From NCBI GenBank assembly GCA_021401465.1, contig JADDMT010000011.1:124001-188000 (forward strand): a stretch of DNA of 64,000 nt, given 5' to 3'. Positions 1-10,076 of this stretch are shown here, piece after piece. Under the pieces are notes generated by a model that saw nothing but the letters and a program-made list of their open reading frames with translations, had not been told where the DNA came from and searched no databases. Position 1 is the first letter of the stretch; every line of letters begins with the position of its first letter. This stretch comes from Teratosphaeria epicoccoides. Taxonomy: Eukaryota; Ascomycota; Dothideomycetes; Mycosphaerellales; Teratosphaeriaceae. The position numbers and the translations under genes were made by a program.

Positions 1-1270
1 GTGTCCTGCGTCCAAGACGATCGACGAGGAATGCTGCACTGAGCACTGCGATGAAATTGAAGACTTGGAGGAGGCCATTGATGAGTGTCTGCGCCCATGT
101 CAGCTAGGCCTATATCTACCTATCGCGATACGCTACTTGCCTGGTCAAACGAGGACGTTATGCCCACTGTGTCCAGCACTAATGACAAATAGTAGCTCAC
201 GACACCAATACCGTTCCATTGTGCGAAGGTGCCGAGGCACACAGCAATAAACAGCCTCTTGCGATTCCCGGGCGTTGCTATCAATGTGGTCCAGCCCGTC
301 GTCTTTGCTTCTTGCTGCATCTTGATGCTCTCTAGGATCTCCTGCATCTCGCGGCGCACCAATGCACTCTGCCGATCGCCGGCCGCGTGGTATTTTGCCA
401 AGATGTCGAGGGCCTATACAATCATCATCAGCATGCACTGGCATTGGAGCACTCTTCGAAAATCAGAGCAGGCCAGAGACTTGCTCTTGATATCTGGTAG
501 TACGTCTGAGTACTCAGTGAACTCACATCTGCCGAGCGTTCTTGGGCAATGAGCCATCGAGGTGACTCGGGCAGCCAGTAGAAGCCTGTCAACTGAACCA
601 GAGGCCAGCCCGCCTGGAGTATGGTTGGAATTCTCCACGCCCAAGTGCTTGAGTACTCTTGAGAACCGAATGTGCCCCACGAAGCAAGGATGGCTCCGAG
701 GTAGTACATGCACCAGTACGCGCTTGTGTCTGCAATGTCTGATTTAGTGGCGCAGTAGCTAAGCCGGGGGTTAAGATGGGATGGCTCACATTTGCCTCTA
801 TGCGTGGGGTACGCCAACTCCGCGATGAGCATCGGAGCAGGTTGTACGACGAACATGCCCGCAAACCCGACGGCCAGTCTGGAGACCACGAATTGTGCAA
901 GCGTCGTCGCGGTAGCCTGGATGACGGTTGCTATTATGACACCAGCAATGCCGCACGCAAGGATCCTCTTCCTGCCATATCGATCTGACAGCCATCCCAA
1001 GATCGGCAAGGCGAGCACAGAGCCAACCGATTGAGCAGCGTTGACCAGACCGAGCAAGGGTCCCGTTGGATTGTTGAAGTAGCTTTTCCATTGTGGCAGC
1101 GATTGTAGACCATTCATCAAGGAGCCATCATATCCTGCGACGGAAGAAGACAGGAGCGGGATCAGTAGAACGAGGTTCAGACGTAGTAGGTGGGATTCTT
1201 CCCACCACCATTTGTTGCTACGCGGAAGGACTTCGGCAAGCGACTCGCCAACAATATGTGCGTCCTTCAT
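1..1270 (-). CDS. MFS sugar transporter, partial (C-terminus beyond window)
   Basis: Proton-coupled sugar uptake at the plasma membrane is the likely role; the protein belongs to the hexose/lactose permease branch of the major facilitator superfamily. Family signatures are GWLSDRYGRKR after TM2 and PESPRWLIAQ after TM6. My exon model on the minus strand is 1270-790, 729-527, 413-141 and 88 to the edge. Intron 730-789 is 60 nt and stop-free. Intron 89-140 starts with GC (CAG|GCAAGT) and ends AG, restoring the expected TLINGLLQ continuation. The ATG at 1270 was preferred to an in-frame upstream one at 1336 because the extra residues are low-complexity; this is uncertain. Its neighbour is a polyol dehydrogenase on the same strand, which fits uptake of a sugar or polyol for the adjoining catabolic genes. 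The substrate is not readable from sequence. Confidence 0.85.
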
Positions 1271-1951
1271 GACTGAAGATTGACTGCTGGCCCCGGACGA
1301 GAATCGTGGAGGGGTGACCGCGGGACGGAGAACCAAGTTTCGCCAGTTTGACTTTATATCTCAGCATGGCATTCACGAGCCGAGTGACTGCTGCAAGGCC
1401 ATACTGCCGCTTCCACACCCCTCAAGACGCAAGCGTCAGCCACTGACGGGTCTCCGAAAGGATTTCCAGAGGCGCTCCTGGAGGTTACCCGTCGATCAGC
1501 CCACTAGTAGGGCGATCATGTTGGCGACCACTCACGGCTGATGGCGTGAGGAGACTGTTGGCCTTGTATTTGATAATGATGTTACGCAACAGTTGACGAC
1601 ACTGGCCCGACAGCGATATGGGTGGTGCGCTGTTGGCTCTGAATATACCCAGTGAGCCTAACGGCAACGAGCCTTCGAGACGATCACTCTGCATGCACGT
1701 GCACAGCCTGAAAGCCGTGCTGGGTGACTCGACGCGGGACGCTTTGCCAGGTGCCGTCACTTGCCGCTCGGGAGCAGCTTTGAGATCAGCTCACTTCACC
1801 CGGTCACGGCACTTGCTCTCTTCATTGTTCCCGCAAGCCTAAAATGTGACGAGCGCTTTGAAACAGCGAGACGAGACCAACGGACCAGCATGAGACATGA
1901 CCAATAACCCCTTATTGAGCGCCTCATTCTGCTTCTATATGCTGCACTGTC
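1271..1951. promoter_or_regulatory. Intergenic, upstream of the sugar transporter
   Basis: No gene recognised. It holds the presumed promoter of the minus-strand transporter. A GGTCTCCGAA element at 1449-1458 recurs in the promoter interval of the local regulator (9682-9691). The short reading frames here match no family I know. Confidence 0.4.
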
Positions 1952-3243
1952 TCATTGCACGCCTTCGATGATGACTTTGAAGGTGTCACTGTTGGCGGCC
2001 TTGACCAACTCGAATGCCCGTTCCGCATCTTCAAATTTGAATCGATCAGTGATGAATCGTTTTGCATCGATCTTGCCTGAGCCGACAAGAGCGACGGCAG
2101 CAGGATAGCATCCGGTCGTATATCGAATGCTGCCTTTGATATTCAAGGCCCTGATGCATGCCATTGTGATTGGGAACACCACGTTCTCTTTTCCCATGCC
2201 AGCTTGAACGTATGTGCCCCCTTTCTTCGTGACGAAGATTCCAGTCTGGATGCATGGCTCTGCGCCCGTGCATTCAAGTACGACATCCGGACCCTCTCCG
2301 AGTCCGAATCGCTCCTTAATGAGCGCAGCAACGTTTTCTGAGTGCGTAACAGAGTCTTCGCCCGCTCCGGCTCTCGGAGGCACAAAAGTCCCGTCTGCAC
2401 CAAACGATTCCGCAAAGTCCAACCGGGATTGGACGATATCAACACCGATCACCTTCGAAGCTCCATAAGCCTTGGCCACAGCCTGGCAGAGCGCACCAAT
2501 GGGACCCGCACCAAAGACGACAACTGTCTGTCCGGCTTTGAGATCTGCAACCTTCAGAATCTGCACTGCAACAGCCGTGGGTTCGCTGCGCGAGACCAAA
2601 GTCAATATGTCAGCACCGCGCGCATGAAGATCAAGACGAAGGGGGATACCAACACTAGAGCGCCTTCCTCCATGGTCATGTGGTCCGGAATTGGATATAC
2701 GTAGTCTGATGCCACGATGTAATACTTTGCTTTGAAGCGGACAAGCTGTCAGCTGTCAACATCAGAGGTATGGAAAACGTCTTGCCAGCATACCTAATGT
2801 CCCATCCCATGGTGGCGTCGCCGCAAAGACTGTATCTGGACAGAGGTTGTATGCACCGCTCCGGCAATAGCCACAGTGCCTGCAAGGGACACCAGGCTCG
2901 ATGGCAACTCGATCTCCGACCTTGACATTCTTTACCTTCGAGCCTACTTCAACAATGGTGCCACTGGACTCGTGACCAAGGACGATCGGGGAGTAGAGCA
3001 CAAAGTCTCCGATACGCCCTCGCTGCCAGTAATGGACGTCAGAGCCGCAAATTCCGGTCTGCGCGACGTGGACCCGGACATCGTGGGCGTCCCTGAGTGA
3101 GGGTACAGGACGGTCCTCGAAGGCTACGTCTTTGACGGCCTTCAGAACAAATGCGGGATTCTGGTGCTTGTCAGCTGGCTGTATAAACTTGTGCAGTGAT
3201 GAAGAGGTAGACTCAACTTCTCATCAGCGGTTGTGATGCTCAT
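1952..3243 (-). CDS. Zinc-dependent polyol dehydrogenase (xylitol/sorbitol type)
   Basis: Medium-chain dehydrogenase of about 370 aa that would oxidise a polyol C2 hydroxyl to the ketose with NAD+. Four exons are inferred: a nine-codon first exon (MSITTADEK), a long exon carrying the catalytic zinc site (Cys in GICGSDVHY, His-Glu in LGHESSG) and the structural zinc Cys4 loop (PCRHCGYC then C after seven residues), a short exon (KYYIVASDY..EEGALV), and a last exon from EPTAVAV to the stop at 1952. The cofactor fold shows VVVFGAGPIG and an acidic residue in GVDIVQS, which favours NAD over NADP. Length and motifs match fungal D-xylulose reductase and sorbitol dehydrogenase, and sequence alone does not separate these. 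It is divergently arranged with an SDR across a 515 bp gap and lies next to a sugar transporter. Confidence 0.9.
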
Positions 3244-3758
3244 ATTGGCGGGTGACACTGATGGCCAAGTGTGATAAAGCGGACAGGATCTAGTCCATAG
3301 ACTGGCGGAGTTGCCCTCCGCCTAAGCCTCCGCACGGCACGTCTTGGATCGACATCAGACGGTCCACACCTGCCTGTGCGATGAGATGTCCCTTGTCTTC
3401 TCCATGCGTGCAAGCAAGACCGCAGCAGGTGATAATCCCCTCGAGCTTCGAGCTTCCCAGCAACCCAAAAAGGAAAGTCGGCAACAGACACCGAGCGGCA
3501 CGTAATGACAGACCTCGAGACGGCGATTGTACCGGTCTGTCTCCACGTCCTGCACACGCGGTGGATTCTTCGCCATTGACAGCGCCGCAATCGCTCTCGC
3601 GTGTCCAAGCTCGGCGCAATGGTCACATCATGTTCATGTGACTGATACAGTGACGGCGCTCAACTTGAACCTCTGCATCTTGCGCGAGAGCTACGTTGTG
3701 ATAAGGCATTCAGATTGGTAACAATTTTTGGACTGTACAAAACATCGTCACCTCTACA
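3244..3758. promoter_or_regulatory. Divergent promoter between polyol dehydrogenase and SDR
   Basis: The starts of two divergent oxidoreductase genes face each other across 515 bp. CCTCCGC-type triplets suit Zn2Cys6 binding but are too short to be decisive. No further gene is supported. Confidence 0.5.
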
Positions 3759-4712
3759 ATGCCTCTCGCGAAGCCAGCAAATCCAAAAGCTCCAGTGATC
3801 TCTCACTTTTCTCTGAAAGGCAAAACAGCAGCGGTCACTGGAGGCGCAAGAGGCATTGGTCTTGAGGTAGTCAAGGCTTTGGCTGAGGCTGGCGCCGATG
3901 TCGCCCTGATATACACTTCCAGTAAGGATGCAGATGAGACTGCGCTCCAAATATCCAAGGACACTGGCGTAGACATCAAAGCCTACAAGTCTGATGTCAG
4001 GGACAAGGAGACTATAACTGCCACCATCAACCAGATTGCTAAAGACTTCGGGAAGCTCGACATCTGTGTCGCCAATGCTGGCGTCGCAGAGCACCATGAT
4101 AGCCTGGGATACGAAGCCGATGACTGGCAAAATGTGATGAAGGTCAACCTCGACGGCGCCATGTGGACTGCACAGGCGGCAGGCAACATCTTCAAGGGAC
4201 AAGGCCCGTCCTTCAATGGCAGCTTTATTTTTACAGCATCGGTATCTGCGATCCTAGTCAATGTGCCGCAGAAGCAATCTGCGTACAACGCCTCCAAGGC
4301 TGCCGTGGTGCATCTGGCCAAGTGTCTTGCTGTGGAATGGACCGAATTTGGACGGGTGAATTGCATTTCGCCTGGATTCATCGAGACTGACAGTGAGATT
4401 CACTGAAGAGCACGACTCGACTATGGCTGATGTTGTTGAAGTGCTTTCGGTGCATCCCAAAGAGTGGAGGGATCAATGGTTCCAGATGATCCCGGGCGGT
4501 CGTCTTTGTGATCCGGCTGAGCTCAAGGGTGTAAGCATCGAAGTGCCCATGAGCTTGATCACCAGCTGACTACCGGTAGGCCTATGTCTTCCTCGCCAGC
4601 GATGCAAGCTCCTACATGACAGGTACGGCTCAAGCCGCTTCGTTCTTGCCGCCAAATTGACCAACTCGCAGGTGCAAACATCGTGATTGATGGTGGCTAC
4701 ACGCTGCCTTGA
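3759..4712 (+). CDS. Short-chain dehydrogenase, sorbose-reductase/SOU1-like
   Basis: Classical SDR of about 268 aa that probably interconverts a ketose and a polyol, most like fungal sorbose/L-xylulose/mannitol reductases. Exons are 3759-4392, 4442-4530, 4580-4622 and 4672-4712; all joins keep frame and rebuild the conserved C-terminus (FIETDML, then AYVFLASDASSYMTG, then ANIVIDGGYTLP). Motifs are cofactor TGGARGIG, NAG in VANAG, catalytic Ser in FTASVS, and Tyr/Lys in SAYNASKAAV, so it should be active. The N-terminal KAPVISHFSLKGK is typical of the Sou1 group. It diverges from the zinc polyol dehydrogenase and is followed 236 bp later by the 3' end of the convergent aldolase gene. Substrate and cofactor preference are inference. 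Confidence 0.9.
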
Positions 4713-4948
4713 CGGACGATGAAAGCTACAACACATAGCTGGTTGCTCTGCAGCATGCGCATCGTTAGCCTTCAAGCGAGGATCGGCGCAACTATACCTA
4801 GAATACCGGCTCACATACTCGCGTCAATGACCGCGGCCTTTAGGTCAATGCTGGTGCGGATGTCTGCTTGTGATCGGGGAGAGTTGAAGCGTCCAAGAAA
4901 CTGTCTGGGCAAGGATGGACGGTAAGAGCGGATGAAATGAGGCTTGAT

Positions 4949-5857
4949 TCAAGCTTTACCGGCACTACCACAGTATCGCATCCAGGCCTCTGTGAGAGCC
5001 GCCGTCTTTTCAACACCCTCCTCCATTAACCTCGTCAAAGCTGTTGTCGTCGCTGCAGCAGCGAAATGTTCGTTATATTCATCCAGAACCAGCTTGTTGA
5101 CGTTGATTTTGGAGACGCCACTCTTAATGACCTTCGACATGACATCTTGAGGCCAGCCATTTGTGCCGTGGATCACGACCCTAACGTCCCGATCGCGGCA
5201 CGCAGCTGTCACCGAGGCTAGTCGCTCATAGTCCAGGATCGGCCCTCTAGAACCGTATTCGCCGTGGATATTGCCAACAGCTGGGGCCAAGAAGTCTACT
5301 CCGGTATCAATGAACTCGTCAACTTCGTCAGGTGTTGTCAAAACGCCACTCAGATCAGCAGTGTCTGCAATCCCATCCTCGCCGCCTTCGATCCGTCCCG
5401 GCTCAGCTTCGGTCGCGATACCTCGTTCATGACAGTATGCGACTAATTCCTTCGTCAACCTCAAATTGTCTGCCTTTTCGTGATGGGACATGTCGACCAT
5501 GATAGAATCAAATGGCAGGTCATCTGCGGCGCGCCGAACCATGTCTGCGCTCTGGCAATGGTCCAGGTGGATCGCTATGGGCACACTCGCTTTCTTGGCG
5601 GCGATTGCTGCAGCCTCAACGAGAAGTCCATGGCTAAATGTGATTGCCCAAGGGAAAAACTGCAGAATCAGTGGCGAGCGTGAAGACTCTGCTGCCTTGA
5701 CCAGACCGAGGATCTGCTCAATGTTGTAGCTGGTGCCTGTCAGCACGACAATTCAGCTGGATCCCGAATCGGATGCGCACGCTATAGCTGCTAACACGCC
5801 GTAGTGGCCCTTCTCTGCTGCAGCCAGAATTTGCACGGTCTTGTTGTTTGTGAGCAT
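4949..5857 (-). CDS. Class II (zinc) ketose-bisphosphate-type aldolase
   Basis: About 285 aa in two exons. The first exon starts at 5857 (MLTNNKTVQILAAAEKG); the intron ends CACCAG and joins to YNIEQILG, restoring the family's A(I/A)xYN stretch. Visible residues of the fructose/tagatose-bisphosphate aldolase fold are the HLDHC motif (zinc His and catalytic Asp), EAEPGRIEGGEDG, a second zinc His in GNIHGEYG, a third in IHGTNG, and INVNK near the C-terminus. The phosphate loop, usually HGASG or HGGSG, is HGTNG here, and the usual ELG is EPG, so substrate preference may differ from glycolytic aldolases. It shares a 561 bp divergent promoter with the dihydroxyacetone kinase, which suggests aldol cleavage giving dihydroxyacetone or its phosphate in one pathway. 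Length is normal for the family. Confidence 0.88.
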
Positions 5858-6418
5858 CTTGGCATTGCGCAAGAGGTGTGTAGCGGGAGTCAGTGCTGAC
5901 ATCCAGTCTTATAATATTACAGGCTGCAAACATCGCATGCACCTGTCTGTACTCTCCCTGCACGAGGAACAGGCAAGTGGGATCCATGTTCCACCGAGAG
6001 CAGGTGCCTCGTCTCGAGCTGTCCTCGTGTTGTTGCGCCTCGCGTGAACATCTGATTGGTCGATCCGATGACGGGGTGCATGTCTGATGTATCATGTGGT
6101 GACTGCTTCCCCAACGTTCTTTATACGGATTAGGCGTGGAAGGTTCCAGAGTTCTGAGTTCATACCCCTCATGTTTCGAGTTTCGACGCGAGGTCCCTTG
6201 GTCGCTCCTGCCCATCCTGCACGGGAATAGCAAGAGGTAGTCCGGAGTCGCATCTCACGCCTTGGATGATCATGTCGATAGATCATTCAGACATCAGTAA
6301 GCAGAGGTAGGGCAATGTCTCTGTTGACTTAGCTAGGTTTGGCATCCACGCTTTCCCTTTCGAACTGCTCTGCTCCCCAACAGGCATCTTACTTGTATTC
6401 GACATCTTGGGCGCGATC
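5858..6418. promoter_or_regulatory. Divergent promoter, aldolase / dihydroxyacetone kinase
   Basis: The two genes face away from each other over 561 bp, an arrangement expected for co-regulation. GTAGTCCGGAGTC near 6240 contains back-to-back CGG/CCG triplets of the kind Zn2Cys6 proteins bind. No other gene is supported. Confidence 0.5.
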
Positions 6419-8314
6419 ATGAGCACCAAGCATTTCTTCCCGAGCACAGAGGGCATGGTGCTTCTGGGACTGCATTCCCTTGTGGCACGGAACAACCATC
6501 TGGCCCTCGATGTGCCCAACAAGGTCGTGTACAACAAGACGCACAGCCGCAAGAAGGTGACGGTCATCTCAGGAGGTGGAAGTGGACATGAGCCAGCATG
6601 GAGCGGCTACGTGGGCGACGGCATGCTATCGGCAGCGGTCAATGGCGACGTATTTGCCAGTCCGGCCGCCAAGCAGATCATGGCTGCGATCAACCATGTT
6701 CCATCAGATGCTGGTATCATCCTCTGCATCACGAACTACACCGGTGATAACCTGCACTTCGGGCTAGCGAGAGAGAAAGCGGCCGGCCAGGGACACAAAG
6801 TTGCGATCCTGAGGATGACGGACGATGTGGCATTGGGCCGGAGGCAAACGGCAACCACTGGGCGAAGAGGCCTGGCTGCAAACATGTTCGTGCTCAAGCT
6901 TTGCGGGAGCGCAGCGGAGCACGGTTATGACTTTGAGACCGCATACAAGATCGGACATGCAGTGAATGACAACGCGGTGACTGTCGGCTCTTCGTGCGTA
7001 TACTGATCCCTGGAAGCATAGATGAGACAAGGAAGACTTCTGACGATCCTTTGCAAGGCTCGATCACTGCCATATCCCAGGCCGAGAACACCACAGATCA
7101 GTCCCAGAAGGCGCGTACGTGCTGGGCATGGGTATTCACAATGAGCCGGGTCTTTTCGAGAAGTCACCCATGCCTCCGGTCGAGGAGATCGTGAAAGACA
7201 TGCTCGAGTTCTGCCTCGAGCCATCGGACAACGATAGAGCATTCGTGCAGTTCAAGGCGGACGACGTTGTTGCACTCCTCATCAATAACTTTGGAGGCAT
7301 GTCAAATTTCGAGATCGAAGCACTCACAACAGTCACTCGACAGGCGCTACAAGAGGATTGGAATATCGTGCCACGACGTATCTATGCCTCCTGCTTCGAA
7401 ACTTCGCTCAATGCACCTGGCTGGTCCATCTCTTTGGTCAACTTTTCTGGCATTGAGCGCCAGGCCAAAATACCAGTCTCCACTCTGCTCGAGCTCCTTG
7501 ATGCTGACACCAGAGCTCCTGCCTGGCCTAGAAATGGCTATGCAGATATCAGCGTTCCACTAGGAATTGGGCAAGCAGAAGCAGGAAGCACGATGGATGC
7601 AGCAGCTCAACATGGACCGAAAGTTGGCTCAGCAATAATGGACTCAGCATTGAGGAATGCTAGTGAAGCCGCAATAGAAGCCGAGCCAGACATTACCAAA
7701 TGGGACATCCAGATGGGCGATGGCGACTGCGGCGAAGCTGTCGAAAGCATGTGCAAAGGCATCCTGGCAAAGCTTGATTCCGGGCTTACGGAATCTGGGA
7801 ATCTGTTCCAGATCCTGGACGAAGTCGAGGCAGCAGTAGAAGAGGTTGGCGGCACGCTTGGCGCTATTATCAGCATCATTTTGGCATCTTTCACAAGTAA
7901 CCTAAGACTGATGTATGCAAAGAATGAGAGTGGGTTTGTTCTGAGTGCCGAGAGTGCTAGCCAAGCAGCTGGTCAAGCATTGCAGAATCTAATGGGCTAC
8001 ACGAGCGCAAGGCAAGGTGGGAGGACGGTCATGGACACACTAATACCCTTTTGTGAGACTTTCGAGAGGGAAGTTGACCTCAGTAAGGCTGTGCAGGCAG
8101 GCGAAAAGGGTGCAGACAGTACAAGGGGGATGAAGGCGAAGTTCGGCAGAGGTGAGTTCGGAGGGCTTAGATAAAAGACAAATGCTAACGTGGAACAGCG
8201 ACATACATCGGAGAGCAGGGCACGGAAGCTCAGCAGGATTCACCTCCCGATCCTGGAGCTATGGCCGCAGCGATCTTCTTGAGAGGGCTACTTGATGGCT
8301 TGCAGAAGCCCTAG
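6419..8314 (+). CDS. Dihydroxyacetone kinase (DhaK-DhaL fusion)
   Basis: ATP-dependent kinase of 594 aa that phosphorylates dihydroxyacetone, or a related short ketose, to feed glycolysis. Exons are 6419-6993, 7058-8151 and 8199-8314; both joins keep frame and rebuild LDHCHIPG and KFGRATYIGEQG. The N-terminal DhaK domain has SGGGSGHEPAW, NYTGDN and GMGIHNEPG, whose His is the family residue that binds the substrate carbonyl covalently. The C-terminal DhaL domain has the metal/ATP Asp cluster in MGDGDCG. Two DhaL spots differ from what I expect: GGTLGA where GGTSGA is usual, and QGGRTVMD where GDRT is usual. These may tune nucleotide or substrate use. It is divergent from the aldolase and convergent with a second SDR. 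Confidence 0.92.
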
Positions 8315-8445
8315 CTGAGGTTGATCAAGTGCAGCAAGAGAAGATCTGCCAGCCGATGTGAGAAGCGGACGAAGGTGACAGCACAATCAGCACGCCGCGA
8401 CGATTCTGTAGGCAAATATGGGACGTAATACCTGGATTTTCAACG

Positions 8446-9244
8446 CTATACGCACCGTCCACCATCCACCGGCAGGTCAATACCAGTCAAGAAAGCAGCT
8501 TCCTCACTACACAAGAAGGCTGCAGCATTGCCGACATCTGCGGGCGAGCAGCCACGTCCCAAAGGCACGGTCGCCATAAATGCCTTCTCGTTCTCTGGCT
8601 TGCCCAGGAAGAGATCGCTCAGTCCAGTCCCCAGCCCGACGACGGGGCAAATCGAGTTGAATCGAATCTTGTCTTTTGCAAATTCGACTGCCATGGTCTT
8701 TGTTGCGTTGATGACTGCCGCCTTCGAAGCATTGTACCACGTCAACCCCGGTCTTGGTCGGATGCCAGCGGTGGATGCAATCGAGACGAATGAGCCTCCA
8801 TTGCCTTTCTTCTGCATGTAAGGGACGATGACATTAGCAGAATAGTAGATCGCCTTGACATTAACGCTGAAGCATTTGTCAAAGTCCTCATCTGTCACCT
8901 CGTTTGTTGGCTGCGGCAGGTCAGTCTCACATGTTTGACTAGACCACAGGATGCTGTCGCACCTTGTTCCGGTATGTGGTCCCAGCATTGTTGATCACAA
9001 AATCCAAACGCCCGAATTTCTCCTCGGCAAGCTTGACGATGTTCTCCCAGCTTTGCCGCGAGGTGACATCTGCCTTGACGAACTCTGCTTTGAGCTCCCT
9101 TGCGGTCTCCTGGCCGGCTTCTTCGCTGAAGTCTGCAATCATCACCTCCGCGCCCTCCTGCCTGAACTTTTCGGCAATACCTTTGCCAAATCCTCCGGCT
9201 CCTCCTGTGACGACTGCGACCTTTCCTTGCAATTTCCCAGGCAT
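8446..9244 (-). CDS. Short-chain dehydrogenase/reductase (FabG-like)
   Basis: About 248 aa in two exons. Exon 1 starts at 9244 (MPGKLQGKVAVVTGGAGGFGKG) and runs to GTTYRNK; the intron removes about 65 nt and exon 2 resumes at PTNEVTDEDF. Cofactor motif TGGAGGFGKG, NNAG, catalytic Ser in SIASTAG and Tyr/Lys in WYNASKAAV are all present, and the C-terminus is the usual TGIDLPVDGGR. An acidic residue follows beta-2 (IADFSEE), which favours NAD(H). It resembles generic ketoreductases and glucose/3-hydroxyacid-type SDRs, and the substrate is unknown. Its 3' end lies 131 bp from that of the dihydroxyacetone kinase; its promoter is shared with the Zn2Cys6 regulator. Confidence 0.88.
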
Positions 9245-10076
9245 GACTTTTGATTCACTGCTTCGGACGCTGCGTCGTCACTCTACCGACGAGAATATCT
9301 CAATTGCTTGCGTTGCAATCTTCTTATTGCTCGACTTACCTTCTATCTGAGCATTCGAGGGGAAGAGCTCCCAGTCAATTTAGCCCTCGGTTGCTATTGC
9401 TGCGGGGATGCGCAGAAAGTAAGGGAGGTAGGAAGGATTTGGCCTTGGAAATGACTTCACCTTGCCTGTGTGGTCTCTAATTCAATATCGGAGGTAGGAG
9501 AGGTAGCTCTACACTACTCCATGTCACACCATTCACCTTCCTGAGAGCACCAAGGAAAGGAGATGGTTACCCGAACTGTGTAGATGGCAACGGGTCAAGC
9601 GGGTTGCATGCCTTTCTGCATGCTGCAACCGATCATTGATGCCAGTCGTTGGAAAACCTGAAGTTCGCAGGCGCGCAAAGTGGTCTCCGAAGACAAGATT
9701 GGTAGGAGAGCGGTACAGCGCGTCGGGTAACTGTGCTGGGCTGTGGACTGTCAATACCTACTAAGCCTGCCGGCTGTCGGCTCGACCCTATCCACCCTTG
9801 CCTGATGGATGTGTACTTGTCTCAATATTGTGCCATGATTGAGATGCTGATGCTACAAGTTCGGAAGGCACAAAATCGTGCCATGAACAGATGTGTCCCA
9901 GCACTTTGCGGGCTCCGTCTTGTCTGCGGGGCGTTGCTGGAGAAAATCAAGTGCCAGTGGAGCCTGAAGTGATCCACAGGCTACACAAGCCCTCGTCACG
10001 GGATACTAAGCCTCTCATCCGCCACGCACGATCAGCCAACGCCTGGAGACGGTGTAACGACGACAGCTCGGGCAGT
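9245..10076. promoter_or_regulatory. Divergent promoter, SDR / Zn2Cys6 regulator
   Basis: An 832 bp gap between two divergent starts. It contains GGTCTCCGAA at 9682-9691, the same ten bases seen upstream of the sugar transporter. No gene is recognised inside. Confidence 0.45.
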
